From: Mesostigma viride
Lineage: Eukaryota > Streptophyta > Mesostigmatophyceae > Mesostigmatales > Mesostigmataceae
Reading direction: 5' to 3'
DNA: 64,000 nucleotides
Assembly: GCA_009746045.1 (NCBI GenBank)
Contig: RPFO01000448.1
Coordinates: 3,684,373-3,748,372, forward strand
Made by a program: the position numbers and the translations under genes. Under the pieces are notes generated by a model. It worked only from the letters and a program-made list of their open reading frames with translations, ran no database searches and was not told the DNA's origin. Below are positions 1 through 11,410 of the stretch, piece by piece. The number at the start of each line of letters is the position of its first letter. Positions within the stretch are counted from its first letter, which is position 1.

Positions 1-1477
1 CGTCTCGGTGGTCATAGAAAGTGGGCTGGGCGCCCCGCCCCGGCTGCTGGTAATTCCAGCAGCGGAGCCAATCATGTCGACTAAGAAGTCCGCAGCTAAT
101 GCGGAAACTGTGCGAAGGTCAATAGATTAATTTGGATTCCATGAGACTGCGCTGGTAGTCAGTCAGCGGCCCACAGCCTAGGGCGCTGCATGGCGCTGCC
201 TTCGGCTTGGTGCGCGGCCCTTTTTTGTTATGGGCCAGCGAGGGATATAAGGGTGACGCGCGGCCGGCTAATTTCTTGCGTTCCGGAAGAAAATATATTT
301 GCAAAATTCCCACAAAAGGAACCGAGTATCGGAAAGGCGTCTCGGCTGGCAGTGGCAGTGCCTGGCCTTGTCGTCTCTCCCTGCTCAGCACCCGGCAGGT
401 AGCGGTTCAAACCCTGGTGGCGTCGGAATGCGAATTTTCTGGGTTTTTATCTGGAATCATATTTTGCTGAGGCGGCTCCGCGGATTCGCTAACCTTTTAT
501 CGTCGGGCCCCTTAGGGGGTTATTATAGCCTTGTGCGGGCTGAGTCGCCATGAAGGAGATGTTGCGACACGCCCCACTTTGTGGTCTTTTTATGGAAGCG
601 GCTACCCTCGAGGCTGCCTGGAAGAGGGGGGGGGATTCTTCTTCTTTTCTTTGTTCACTGTTATTGGGGCAACAGTGATCCTATCAAGTTTTGTTTCCTG
701 AACGGCGACAGTGCGGGGGAGGAGGGCAATGGCGCCAGGGACTGGGGTGGATCGGGGGGCTCTTGCTCCTGCATGCGAGGGAGACGAGATGACTACTTAA
801 ACCTGCCTTTGGCAGGGGCTCTACTCATTGTTTTCAATCAAATGCTGGTTTTCTTGGGAGCTCAAGTGTCATAATCGGATTTCTCTGAAAATAGTTTATT
901 AAACAGAATGCGGGAAAGAAAGGGCCGCCACAACCTTGTGGCTGTACATGCAGAGAGGCTTGTTAGACGAATGGGGACGACTTGTTGTTTACCGGGGAAT
1001 CCTACTGGCAACTAGCTTTGCCTTTTGTAAGTCAGGCGCCGTTTGTTTGAACGGCCGGCCATGTGTGGAATGCTGACGGAAGTTGCGTCAAAAAGCTGTA
1101 ATAAAATCTGATGTAACCAGCACTCACCAATTGATTGGTGTGCTGCTTGGTTGGGTAGTGTGTTCAGGGTTGCATTCGAAGAGTACACATGGCCTGACAG
1201 CTCAGACGTGTGACAGATGAGCTGGCTGGCTGAATTAAAAAATTGTCAGCGTTAGGATATTTCTGGTTTTGCCGTTTTCCATTTTGACGGTAGGCTTGAT
1301 AAGCATGGTCGGCGGGTTGTGACCCGTAATTGTTTCTTCCCACCCATCCCACCCTTGGGGGGCTCTTGCTCCTGCATGCGAGGGAGACGAGATGACTACT
1401 TAAACCTGCCTTTGGCAGGGGCTCTACTCATTGTTTTCAATCAAATGCTGGTTTTCTTGGGAGCTCAAGTGTCATAA
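1..1477 (+). mobile_element. Split-direct-repeat (TOC1/PAT-like) non-autonomous element 3, left part outside window
   Basis: A 121-bp sequence occurs twice in direct orientation, at 754-874 (B1) and 1357-1477 (B2). B1 runs straight into a segment starting TCGGATTTCTCTGAAAATAG at 875 (A2), as in the two complete elements further right, where B1 abuts A2 and A2 is followed by a short C/T-rich spacer and B2. Here the spacer is about 1335-1356 (CCCACCCATCCCACCC). The matching A1 copy is not seen in 1-753, so it should lie left of the window. Layout A1-internal-B1-A2-B2 is the split direct repeat known from PAT-like/DIRS tyrosine-recombinase retrotransposons and Chlamydomonas TOC1. No recombinase or RT reading frame is visible in 1-753, so the copy looks non-autonomous. 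Confidence 0.72.
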
Positions 1478-1544
1478 GTCAATTAACGCGTCTTCTACGT
1501 CTTCCACAGTGTGCATGCGTAGCTAGCCAGCTATGTCGCGGTTT

Positions 1545-1862
1545 ACGATCCAGTTAACGATAACGGCTCCGTAACCACCCCAGTACCTACTAATATTGGG
1601 GCAGCTATGGCGCCGTAACCACTACCTGACCCGTCCCGTATACCCCAACGTAACCTGAACCGAAGCCGTTCACGCCCCCGTAAACATAACCGGCCCAGTT
1701 ACTGGGCCGTACCGAATCTCGGGGCCAATATTCCGAATGGTACCGTAACCGGTCCGGTAACCCAAACCGCCAACGAATACGGACCCGTAACCTGGCCCGT
1801 CGAAGTTACCGGGCAGGTTACGGGGGCGTCGAAGTTACCGGACAGGTTACGGGGGCTTCAAA
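1545..1862. repeat. Array of CCGTAACC / GGTTACGG motifs
   Basis: About ten copies of CCGTAACC or close variants (CGTAACC, GTTACCGG, GGTTACGG) occur in both orientations over some 300 bp. They end with two near-copies of GAAGTTACCGG-CAGGTTACGGGGG at about 1803-1857. The motif density and mixed orientation resemble subterminal transposase-binding regions of DNA transposons, but no matching TIR was found. Confidence 0.5.
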
Positions 1863-2997
1863 TTAACTCCTAGTGTCGTCCTGGTATTTTCTAACAATCC
1901 CCGGTGCGAGATAACGCTCGCTCAGGAGGGCGATCTGCTTGCGCAGCGTTGACCGATATTCTAGGGGACTGATGCAAACTTTGGGCTGCCCCTCGTCCAA
2001 GTACTTGTTCTGCAAGAATCGCTTCTTCACCTCGTCGGAAGCTACCTGTACAGGCTGAGGATGATGTTTGCCCATCCTAGAATCACCATCTCACGAGCAC
2101 AGCATCAGAATCACCATCTCACGATCAAATCTCCTGTGTCAAATTTCAGAGCTTCCTGTTAACTTCCGGTGGAGGAGCAAGACGCGATGGAGGTTTTCAA
2201 ACACCGCGCCTTTCCAAGTTCTTGGTCGTTTGCAGTTGCCTTGGCTGTTGGCAGTTGGCGCGGCCACTGCCAACAGCAGGCGCAAGGTGCAAGGAATCTT
2301 GCACTGCGAAAATCGGACGGCCAAAAAAAGCTCACCGCGCCGGAAATTCGAAATTGCGCCAAAAGTGGTCCCTGGGCACATGCAGCAGCTGACGCAATTG
2401 CCTGGAGGGAATCGGATTCGGAACCTTTGGTACCTTTGCAACCGTCAGTCACTCAAGGTCACTATCTTACAGCGCGTGCTATCCAACGGTTACTTATTCC
2501 CACGCCTGTTTCGTAACTGTGAAGATATCATTATGATTGGAAAAAACTAAGAATATCGTGACTGACATCTCACGTCTCTCCTTAGTTGGTCCAAGTTTGT
2601 TTCAGCACACCGGAATGACTAATTGGTCAAAATCAGCTGCTATCTACAGTGCTGTAAGCGGATCCGGAACCACCCACACTAATTTATCTAAATTCGTATA
2701 GTACGGAAGCGCTTCTTTGCTATATCGACCAAAACTCTATTGCGCGACGCAAAAAAAATCTGGACGTTCAGAGATTGATCTTGTTGGATCCTAGTCGTTG
2801 TATTTTGCCGGCAGGAATCTCATTCCATTCACCAGAGTGAAACACGTCGCGGCGGTGCCAGGCTCGTCACATACAGTATGCGGCTGCCTTGTTTTAAAAC
2901 TAATTTTATTGTTTAAAAAAATCGGATCTCTTACCTTAGCAACGGCCACACGACACTGCGCCGTTTGGACCTTCGCACGCGGTTTGGGCCTTCTCAC
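1863..2997. other. No gene recognised
   Basis: About 1.1 kb without a convincing coding region. Short open frames on both strands lack recognisable domains. A GGCAGTTGGC/GCCACTGCCAAC inverted repeat lies near 2250-2275, and a short repeat of GAATCACCATCTCACGA at about 2080-2125. Confidence 0.5.
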
Positions 2998-3214
2998 GCA
3001 ACCGGGACAACAACCACACGGTGTATCTACCTTACAATTTGGGAGACCTGCGCTAAGGACAGCCATAGCGACAGTGCCGGACTTGACGGCCATACGACTC
3101 TGCTCCGGATTCGGTTTGGACCTTGCACAGTCAACCGGGACAACAACCACACACATGTGTCTACCTTACAATTTGGGAGACCTGCGCTAAGGACAGCCAT
3201 AGCGACAGTGCTGG
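2998..3214. repeat. Tandem duplication, unit about 134 bp
   Basis: CAACCGGGACAACAACCACAC recurs at about 2999 and 3132, and CTACCTTACAATTTGGGAGA plus the following CCTGCGCTAAGGACAGCCATAGCGACAGTGC at about 3027 and 3161. The offset is 133-134 bp, so two units are present upstream of the Tnp2-like gene. Confidence 0.8.
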
Positions 3215-3256
3215 AGGGCCTGCATCGTCTGGAGTCGAGACGATGCAGGCCCTGAT
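3215..3256. repeat. Long hairpin, GGGCCTGCATC stem (first copy)
   Basis: AGGGCCTGCATCGTCT and its reverse complement AGACGATGCAGGCCCT face each other around a short loop. A related hairpin (AGGGCCTGCATCA...TGATGCAGGCCCT) lies at about 3349-3382. Both are just upstream of the first exon of the Tnp2-like gene, so they could be promoter, terminator or transposase-binding hairpins; nothing in the sequence decides. Confidence 0.7.
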
Positions 3257-3348
3257 CCGGTCCACAGTTTAGTGGATCTTTCCAATGATGATTGACCATC
3301 CTCCTTCTGGAATGTAGGTAGCTCGGGCAGCCATCATGACGTAGGGTG

Positions 3349-3382
3349 GGAGGGCCTGCATCATCTTGACTTGATGCAGGCC
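3349..3382. repeat. Long hairpin, GGGCCTGCATC stem (second copy)
   Basis: This is the second member of the hairpin pair. Its outer stem (GGGCCTGCATC) matches the first at 3215-3256, while the inner stem and loop differ, so the outer stem appears to be the conserved part. Confidence 0.65.
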
Positions 3383-6300
3383 CTCTGACACGGTTTCAGC
3401 CTTGTTGTTTAACTTGTTTTATCGGTTCCAGATGGCGAGCATGCACGGGTCTGTCGATGACTACATGATGGGTGGCATGCCTGCCGATGGCGGGCTTGAG
3501 CAGGAGGCCCGTGATTTTGCCCGCAATTTCGAGGAAACTGTGCAAAGCATTCGTGCGGACACACCCCTCTATCCCGGGTCGTCTAAGATGGCCCTCGCCA
3601 CGTCTTTGGAACTCCTGTCTCTGCTTGGCAAGAACAGCGCATCCGCCGTGTTTGCCGATGAGCTCTTTAAGTTTTTCTCTGACATACTACCACCGGGCAA
3701 CCAGTTTTCAGCGTCGGTGGCCAAGGCAAAGTCTGTGATGAATAATTTAGGGCTGGTTTACCAAGTGTACGATGCGTGCCCATGCGACGAGTATCTGTAT
3801 AAAGACAAGACTGTAAAGCAATGCCCCGTTTGCAAGCTGAACCGGTATGAGATCTATGAAGACCGGAGTGGAGAGACGGTTGTGACCACCAGACCGCATC
3901 GGCAGGTTCTCAAGTTTTCCCTGAAGGACCGGATCAGGGGCCTTTTCAGAATACCGGTGATGGCCAAAGCATTTAGGTACGCGGCCGAGAACCGAAGCAA
4001 GGAGCCTGACCACCCGCAGAAGAAGATCCACGGGATTAAAGGTCAGTTTGGCGCTGTCGTTTCCGCTTTTTTAATGTCCCTTTTTTAAAAAATATTTCCC
4101 TTGAAAGCTTGTTCTTGTGCACCGCTGCTGTTGATCGGCTCAAGGTATGCTGATTTGTGGCTCTGGCTCGTGCAGCAAGGTACCTGGACTAAGTTTTGCA
4201 TGCATGTTTGCTTTTTTCCCTTGCTTTGAACTGTTTTCTTGTGCCTCCCTGAGTGCAGATACAAGGGCCTGGCAGCGGCTTTTGGACCTGTTCCCCGAGC
4301 TTGCATCTGATCCAAGAAATCTGTTCATCGGATGCTGCTTCGATGGAGTGTGCCCGAGATACTGGTTAGACACCTACTCGTGCTGGCCGTGTATGGTTTG
4401 TTTTTTCAATCTGCCCGAGTGGGCGCACATAAATAAACATTTCTGCCCGATGGTCCTCCTGGTGGGGGCACACCGAGGGCGAGCCCCAAAAAAGATGCGC
4501 ATCTTCTTGGACCTCTTCGTAGACGAGCTAATAGAGCTTTTCAAAGGGTTTTATATGTGTGATGTACTTGACGACGCCAAGGGGGAATTCCAAACTGCAT
4601 TCATACGTGTGGTGCTGCTGATGACCATGCATGAGTATATCCCGCATTTTCAAAGCTGATCAACATGCCGGATGCAGGGTATGACGGGTGTTTAAAACAT
4701 GGCCCAAAGTGGAAGGGGACGTATTTTTCAAACGGCAAGATTGTATTCCTGGGCAATGACCGCATGCTCCCTGACACTGACCCACGTCGTGTTACCACGC
4801 AGCCCGACCCGGGTGACATGACTTATGCTGAATATCTGAACCATTGTGAGGACAACAAGCGCCTACCTGAGGCCTTTTCGCGGCTTCCGTACTGGCCAGC
4901 CCTGCAATGCCGGAATGCCATTGATGAGTTCCACCTGGCTTCGAATTTCTTCCTTCGCCTCGGGAACTGCACGAGTGGTAAGATACTTGATTTTTGTCAT
5001 TGTTAAACTGGATGGTATTTTTAGTCTTGGAAGTTTGCTGCACGCATGCCACCTTATGGCCAAAAGGAACTTACTAAACTTTTTTTATGTGTTTTTATGG
5101 TTGCGTATTTGGGTGCACATGCAGGTGAAGCTGCCACCAGGTCGGTACGGCATCGCCTCAAGGAGCTCAATCTGAGCCCTGACTTGTGGATGACCAAGGA
5201 GGAGACCACAACGGTTGCTGCTGATGGAACGGAGAAGACCACAGTCAAGTACAAGGGCAGTCAGCCAGTTTTTCAGCTGTCCAAGAGCGAGAAGAATGAG
5301 ATTTGTGGTGAGTTGTGCGGCTGAGCATGGTTATGATTTCATAGTCCATGCTGCTTATAAAAGTTTATTTCAACAGAATGCTTATTCCAAGTGCTCGTTC
5401 ATTAATCGGTGTTCTCTGAACGTAGTTTCTTTATAACAGATGAGAATGAACGCCGCTATGTGAGTGGTACTACGGGACGGTGGGCCTTGGGCTGGACCGG
5501 TTCCATGAGTTAGAATTAGTTGGCCAGTTTTGTATGGCCATTTCTAGTTCGTTAAGTTAAGTAGCAATTAAGTTACTGTTGCTGACGGCTCATGAGGCGA
5601 GCCCGGGCTACGCCGCCCTAAAGTGCCATTTGCACGATGTTCTAGGTCTCTTTTTCTTGTAATCGGATGTATGGGGTATGGGTATGGCGGATTACAAGAA
5701 ATTTAATGCTGCCCTAATCGCGTCAGCCTTTTGGCTGGCGGTGGCCGATTAGAGATGGCGCGTGACTGACATAGCTTGAACAGTCACGTGACTGTGAAAA
5801 AGAAATTGAAATTACCCTCGTCGGTTTTCTCCCCGCAGCTGGGTTCTTGGCCGACGAGAGACTATAAAATACTTCGCGTTTGCCTGCGCGTGGCACCTGT
5901 ACGGAACTCTGAAGCCATGAGTAAGATTTCCGTGCCACGCTGCAGTGCCTACCGCTTTGCTGCGGAGTGTCGCAGCAGGGTTGCAGTTCCTGACTGCTGA
6001 CTGCCGAAGGAAGGGTGGTCGGGTTACTTTTAGTGGGCATTGTGATGGACGACAAGTCTGTCGGCCCTCGCGTAAGTAGAAAAATATTTACCAGCATCCG
6101 CTCTTATGGGTGCGTGAGGTCTCGGGAATGTGGTGGGGACGAATTCCGGAATTATGCAATATTTCGATTCAGACCGAGACTTAAGGGGCCAGTTTAACAG
6201 ACGGACCTGGGCCGGGCAGGACCAAACATTTTGGCCGGCCCAGTTGCGCTTGCGCTTTATCGGCCGCTGGGGTGTGTGATGAGAGCCTGCTCATCAACTA

Positions 6301-6971
6301 AAACCTGAAATATGGAAAGTTACTCCCCCAGGTGACAACGTTGACAGTAATCGAGATATGGTGGCATCGGGTGACGTCCTACAAGTTGTCGTCACGTTAG
6401 GGCGGCACTGGCCTTTGAGGGAGGTCCGTGATCGTTAAACGAGGCGTCTTCTTCCTTGTCTTTGCGTGCACATTCAACACCCTCTTTTACTGGCCGAGGG
6501 TGGAAGGCTGGGGGGGGCCCTGCAAAGGGTTATCGTGCATGAGGCTCGCTACAGCCGCCGGCGATTGTAATGGTCGTGACCGTTGCGGCAGGGCAGCCTC
6601 GGGAGCCACTGAGCGAAAGTGGTTGGCGGAGCTTTGGAGATAAAGCACCAGGAAAGGGGGGTTGGGTAACGAGAACTACAATCAATCATGAAATGGGTGC
6701 AGCGTGGCAGGCTCACTCATGGGTTCTGTAATTGCCCACTTATTGTTTTAATCAAATGTTGGTGGATTGGTAATAGTGGGAATAGAATCGGTGTTCTCTG
6801 AACGTAGTTTCTTTATAACAGATGAGAATGAACGCCGCTATGTGAGTGGTACTACGGGACGGTGGGCCTTGGGCTGGACCGGTTCCATGAGTTAGAATTA
6901 GTTGGCCAGTTTTGTATGGCCATTTCTAGTTCGTTAAGTTAAGTAGCAATTAAGTTACTGTTGCTGACGGC

Positions 6972-7945
6972 CAGTGTTTTTTTTAGTGGCGATACACCGC
7001 CAAATGTGGCGGTGTGGCACTTTTTTTGGCAAAATGTGGCGGTGCCACCCACTTGGACAGGGCACCCAAGAAGCCACAATTTGGCCGTGCTGTTCTACTT
7101 TGTAGTTTCGTTTCGCCACAGGGTGGCCGTGCCTGAAGTTCACTCTAGTACAGGCTACGCCACAATTGGCGGTGTCAGCCGGTCTTCCGGCCGGCGTTCC
7201 GCCACAAGCCTCCCTAGTACTAGAACTACTATGAGTATTACTATGACTGACTGACTTACTGACTGCATAGTGCATGTACGTAGAGCCCGGCCAAGTGCCA
7301 AGTGGCAAGTGGCCCGCTGCCAGAGACCAGAGTGCACTGTGCAGACTGCAGCTTGTGTGCATTTTCTGGCTTCAGCTGGCTGGCGGCCTGGCGGCTGGCG
7401 CCTCAGTTCCAGTCACTCGCCAGCCATACAGTACTGTACTGCATTGCATTGACTATGTGTTTCGACTTTCGGCACTTCAGTAATCGTTTTGTTAAGCAGT
7501 GGCTGTAGTGGTAATCGTTGTTGTTAATTTACCAAGTACGCCCGGCGCCGATGCCTGAGACGGAGACGCTCGCCCGCCTTGTGTACAGGCATTCACGCCT
7601 TAAGTTGGGTTCGAGGTTTTTGGTCAACCCAACTTCAGGCGTGAACCCAACTTAAGGCGTGAATGATTCTAATAAATTCTACTAGTTTGAACTTAAGATA
7701 ATTAAACATACTGTTCTGAACTACTTTGAACTTGGAATGCCAGTACGGCGCCGCGCCGCGCTGACCCCGCTGCCGGTAGGGTCATTTGCTGCACCAAAAA
7801 GCCAGCCCGCCACACGTGGCCGTGCCAAGCCCAATTTTAATTGGCTTAAAGCCACACATTGGCCGAGTAAACTGAAGTTTTCATAGTTCGAAACGCCACA
7901 AGTGGCCTAGCGCCACTAGTAACGAAAACCTTAAAAAAAACACTG
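6972..7945. mobile_element. Non-autonomous hAT transposon, 974 bp
   Basis: Termini are inverted repeats CAGTGTTTTTTTTA (left) and TAAAAAAAACACTG (right). The flanks are the 8-bp direct repeat CTGACGGC (6964-6971 and 7946-7953). The uninterrupted A1 repeat at 5582-5589 shows the empty site with a single CTGACGGC, which proves the duplication. CAGTG ends with 8-bp duplications are hAT hallmarks. Inside there is no transposase, only repeated GCCAC/GTGGC motifs near both ends and a strong hairpin at 7591-7664. Confidence 0.9.
7591..7664. repeat. Hairpin with 21-bp stem inside hAT element
   Basis: ATTCACGCCTTAAGTTGGGT (7591-7610) is matched by its reverse complement at 7645-7664. A third, one-mismatch arm lies between them at 7626-7645, so alternative foldings are possible. 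Confidence 0.8.
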
Positions 7946-8024
7946 CTGACGGCTCATGAGGCGAGCCCGGGCTACGCCGCCCTAAAGTGCCATTTGCACG
8001 ATGTTCTAGGTCTCTTTTTCTTGT

Positions 8025-8059
8025 CCCGCCCTCCCTCCCTCTTCTTGTGTTTGTTTCTA
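8025..8059 (+). other. C/T-rich spacer between A2 and B2
   Basis: The sequence CCCGCCCTCCCTCCCTCTTC continues T-rich to ...TTTCTAG at the B2 edge. Elements 2 and 3 have an equivalent C/T-rich spacer at the same place. It looks like a polypyrimidine tract plus splice acceptor, or a polypurine tract on the other strand. Confidence 0.5.
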
Positions 8060-10551
8060 GGGTAACGAGAACTACAATCAATCATGAAATGGGTGCAGCG
8101 TGGCAGGCTCACTCATGGGTTCTGTAATTGCCCACTTATTGTTTTAATCAAATGTTGGTGGATTGGTAATAGTGGGAATAGAAAAGACTTTTCCATTTCA
8201 ATGCATGTCCTTGTAGCTACTTAATCCTTGGTTATTAAATGGATCAAAATATCTTCAGCTAACTCTCAGTTTTCCTGTTGTTAGCTGTTTATAGTTGGTT
8301 GCATGTTTAAGTGTTTTCCGTTAAAAGATGTGGCTTAAATCTCACAGTTTGTGTTGCTATTTTATGTGGGCATGTTCTTTTATGCAGATCTTGAGAGGCA
8401 CATCAACATGTCCTTGCCAGACTGCTTCACGGGAAACATCGTTGGGCTGCTGGCGCAGGGGAAGCCAGAGCACAAGGCGAAAACACATGACAAGATTGTT
8501 TATTTTTGCAAGTATTTGCCCGTGTTGCTGCGCGGTCGTTTGCATCCGCGCGCACGGAGCGCGTTCCTTGAAGCTTCCGCAGCCTGGGACTGTGCCTTCA
8601 GCGGCCGTGTTTTAACCCCTTAACGCAGGGGCAGCTCGATGAAGTAGGGAAGATGATGGTGCGGTCAGTGGTGGCCATCAGCGGGTGATTCCCGCCAGTG
8701 AAATGTCCCGCTCAATGCATGCTGCAACACATTTGGCAGCCCAGATATCCGAGCTCGGCGTTCCTGACGGTCGGAACATGGCCTGGGGTGAGCGTGAGAT
8801 GTGCACAGGCGGTCACAGCGGGCCATATGTCTAATGTAAATGTGGAGAAGTCCATCCAGCGTTCATTCAACGAGTTCGAGGAGCTGACGTACCTGTCATA
8901 CTTCATCCATGAGCAGACCGGGGTAAGTAATTTCTCACTGTATATGATTGTTTTGATTGTGTTTTTTTTTTGTTCGGTTGAGTCGTTTGCAGTTTTGCTT
9001 GTTTTTTTATTTTCATGCATCCTTTCTGATAGCATGCCTTCTTTTTCCCTCCATGTGTGATCGAGTGCATCTAATGTCACATTGTGCAGATTAAGAGCAA
9101 GTACTACATTTGGGATGTTTTGACCACGGACCCCTCGCGCATGGTTGAGCTGGGCCGCCGCCGACGCCAAAATCATTACCGCTTTTCTTCAGGCGAGCTT
9201 GAGGAGGTGCGGGCGCTGTTGGTGGGGGATGCACTGCAGCGCGCGACTTACACCGATCTGGAGAAGAATGGTGACCAGGAGTACTGGTAAGCTCGCCCCT
9301 AGTTTTGGACTTTTTATGGACATTTGCTAGTTAAAGTTTATCAGGCTTTGCGGATGCGGACTCGCGCAAGGATCCATACGTTGTTTTTTGCACTGTAGTC
9401 CAGCTGTTTGAGTGTTTTGGTGATGACAAGATTTGCATAATTTTTGGCCCTCAAACTTAATTGTTGACCATAGTAACGCTGTTGTGTACCTGCTATTGTG
9501 CTTGCATGCATGTTCTGTATGCAGGGCGCACTACTGCAAGGAGTTGGGTTACGTGCAGCATTGGGCTGCATTGAACAAGGCGCCTCTGGTGCCTGATCGA
9601 GCGCATCAAGGCAGGTGTGGCCGGCAGGCGTGCGAGACAAAGCGGATGAATTCGACAAAGTGCGTATGTATGGGTTCAACTATCGCACGGAGCACGCTGA
9701 TCGCACGCAAGCTCGGCGGCACCAAAATTCTGGCATCGCGTACCACCAGCCTGACGGCGCGTTGCAGTTTGGGCACATAACACACATTTTGCAAACTGCC
9801 CTAGCAGCGCCCATGCCAGAATGGGGATCGCAGTTGGTGCTGAGGGTTGAGCTTTTCGACCCTGGTCATGTCGCTCACCTTCCTAGTGAGAGGTTGATTG
9901 TGATCAGCAGTGCCGACGCCCCACGTAGCCCCAAGTTGGTTTTGCCAACATCGGTCAGTTCAGTGGGGTATGTGGTCGACAAGTCGTTTGCGCCTGAAAT
10001 GGTGGTGATTCCAGCCAAGCTGCCGTGGAACATGGTCAATGACGCGCAGGGCCCTTTGAGTAATGTTGTGACGCGCTCCCTCGAGGCTGATTGGGATCCT
10101 CTGCATGCCTGTGCTTGATATCCCTGATGATGAAGTGCCGGCGGAGACTGTCGAGAAGACGACGACGAAGAAGAAGAAGAAGAAGGCGGGTCAAACCAAA
10201 GCACCCAAGCCACCCCTTGGCAAGGGTAAGGCACCTGCAGCGCCAAGGGCTGCATGGGCCAGGCACAAAGCGCAAGGGGACTGATGCCCCGGAGGCAGGT
10301 CCCAGTTCTGCTCCGGCAACGGTGCCACCACAATCTGTGGGAACGCGGTCGAGTGGGAGACTGCATGCTGATGTGAACTATAGGGAGACAGATGATGAGA
10401 ATACTGATGAGGATGATGGGTATCAAACCAGTGATGAGTCTGAGGAAGACTTTTGATTTTTGGCATACGGCTGCACACAACGCTATTGTTTCAGTGGTTA
10501 TTTTGCACCTGCCATGCATATTTGCGGCGTGCCAAATCAGAATTTAATTTT

Positions 10552-10557
10552 AATAAA
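10552..10557 (+). terminator. AATAAA polyadenylation-type signal after Tnp2-like gene
   Basis: AATAAA lies about 95 bp downstream of the terminal codon of the acidic C-terminus (10456). It is the only such hexamer close to the gene end. Position and context fit a 3' end signal. Confidence 0.4.
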
Positions 10558-10608
10558 GTTTGCAATGCTCGTTTCGCTGTGATGGTTTTCTTGGGACTTG
10601 TGTTTTTC

Positions 10609-10690
10609 GCCGTTTTTTGGGTCCTTGTGTTTTTCTCGATCAGTTTTTTGGGTCCTTGTGTTTTTCTCGATCAGTTTTTTGGGTCCTTGT
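10609..10690. repeat. Short tandem repeat, unit about 31 bp
   Basis: TTTTTTGGGTCCTTGTG recurs three times with TTTTTCTCGATCAG between, directly after the gene end. Confidence 0.75.
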
Positions 10691-10692
10691 GA

Positions 10693-10981
10693 TATTCTCA
10701 GTTTTCTCGGGTCGTTGGGTTTCCCTGAGAATATTGGACCTGAGAATGTTGAGAATATATTTTCAGCTTTTTTCAGTCATTCTCAGGCAAATTCTCAGTG
10801 ATTGAGAATTATTCTCAATTTTTGAGAATAATTCTAAAAAAATTCTCATTTATTCTCATTTATTCTCAAAATTCTTAGAAAAATTCTCAAAAATTCTCAG
10901 TGATTGAGAATTATTCTCAGTTTTTTGTTGATTTTTGAGAATATGTGAGAATTTTTGAGAATTTTTTGAGAATAAATTCTC
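10693..10981. repeat. Dense GAGAAT/ATTCTC array
   Basis: More than twenty copies of GAGAAT or ATTCTC in both orientations lie in under 300 bp just downstream of the Tnp2-like gene, and the array ends near CCTAGTGTGG (10991-11000). CACTA elements carry subterminal repeat arrays and end in ...TAGTG, so this may be the right subterminal region. No matching left end was found. Confidence 0.6.
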
Positions 10982-10985
10982 AGCC

Positions 10986-11340
10986 GAGTTCCTAGTGTGG
11001 CGTGAAGATGGAGGCACATGTCGTAAAGCGAGGCGTAGTCCCCGTAGAAGATGCAGTCCAGAGCATCGGACGGAGACATGTTGGTCCAGTCGTGATCATC
11101 GACCTGGAAAGGTTGGAGCCGAAAGCGCGGTTCCGAGGGGCGTGAAGACCCTCCTGTTTTGTCGGCTGCATCATGAGCGGGCGCGTTTAGGGTCATGCGA
11201 TGCCGATGGCAAGGCATTGAGCCCGGGAGGTTGCTGGGCGACCACCAGTGCACGACTAGTACATCACCGCTGCCTGCCGGGTCTGGCCGAAGCTGCAGCC
11301 TCAGCTCAGTCAGCTGCCGCATTGTTATGGGCGAGCGCAT
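10986..11340 (-). CDS. Unrecognised coding-like fragment
   Basis: An open minus-strand frame of about 118 codons reads from MRSPITMRQL to ...YDMCLHLHATLGTR and then runs into the GAGAAT array. Its composition (HDWTNMSPSDALDC, FYGDYASLYD) looks more protein-like than the other frames here. I do not recognise a family. It could be a piece of a host gene or older element interrupted by the Tnp2-bearing element at about 10996. Confidence 0.25.
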
Positions 11341-11410
11341 CCGCCAAACTGCGTTGCGTCGAGGGGCGTTTGCTCGTCATATTTACCCATATTTACCCAC
11401 ATTTACCCAG

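Larger units (their letters stand above)
5406..8183 (+). mobile_element. Split-direct-repeat (TOC1/PAT-like) non-autonomous element 1
   Basis: A1 is 5406-5660 (255 bp, starts TCGGTGTTCTCTGAACG). B1 is 6664-6787 and B2 8060-8183 (124 bp each). A2 runs 6788-6971 plus 7954-8024, interrupted by a hAT element. With the hAT and its 8-bp duplication removed, A2 is exactly 255 bp like A1. Order is A1-internal-B1-A2-spacer-B2, the split direct repeat of PAT-like/TOC1 retroelements. The spacer 8025-8059 is C/T-rich and ends CTA before the repeat's G. No coding frame with recombinase, RT or RNase H motifs was seen in the 1-kb internal part. No target duplication is evident, as expected for tyrosine-recombinase integration. 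It lies in an intron of the Tnp2-like gene. Confidence 0.85.
3432..10456 (+). pseudogene. CACTA/En-Spm-type Tnp2-like transposase gene, multi-exon, decayed
   Basis: The product resembles the Tnp2 transposase family of CACTA elements, nuclear proteins that cut and rejoin element ends. Exon 1 (3432-4041, start MASMHGSVDD after TTCCAG) has the family core: LPPGNQFSASVAKAKSVMNN, then CPCDEYLY...CPVCKLNRYE. Exon 2 (4259-about 4657) has ASDPRNLFIGCCFDGVCPRY, matching the D-x-DG-NP region, then NLPEWAHINKHF and LVDEL-type residues. Further exons are about 4660-4977, 5125-5307, 8388-8690, 8701-8922, 9090-9286 and 9525-10456, with clear GTAAG or TGCAG junctions. The tail is Lys-rich then acidic (ends SDESEEDF). 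In-frame stops near 4657, 8622 and 8687, and frame changes near 9610, 10110 and 10270, suggest decay, although unrecognised micro-introns could explain some. Intron 4 is filled by a 2.8-kb split-repeat element. Confidence 0.72.

Noticed and set aside
30-60. GGTAATTCCAGC near the window start, a match to a conserved small-subunit rRNA segment
   Set aside because: Only about 12 bases match. They sit in a local hairpin (GCTGCTGG...CCAGCAGC), and the flanks do not follow rRNA.
2676-10997. CACTA (2678) and TAGTG (about 10993) as the two ends of the Tnp2-bearing element
   Set aside because: The bases next to the two pentamers do not form an inverted repeat and no 3-bp duplication could be read, so the pairing is not supported.
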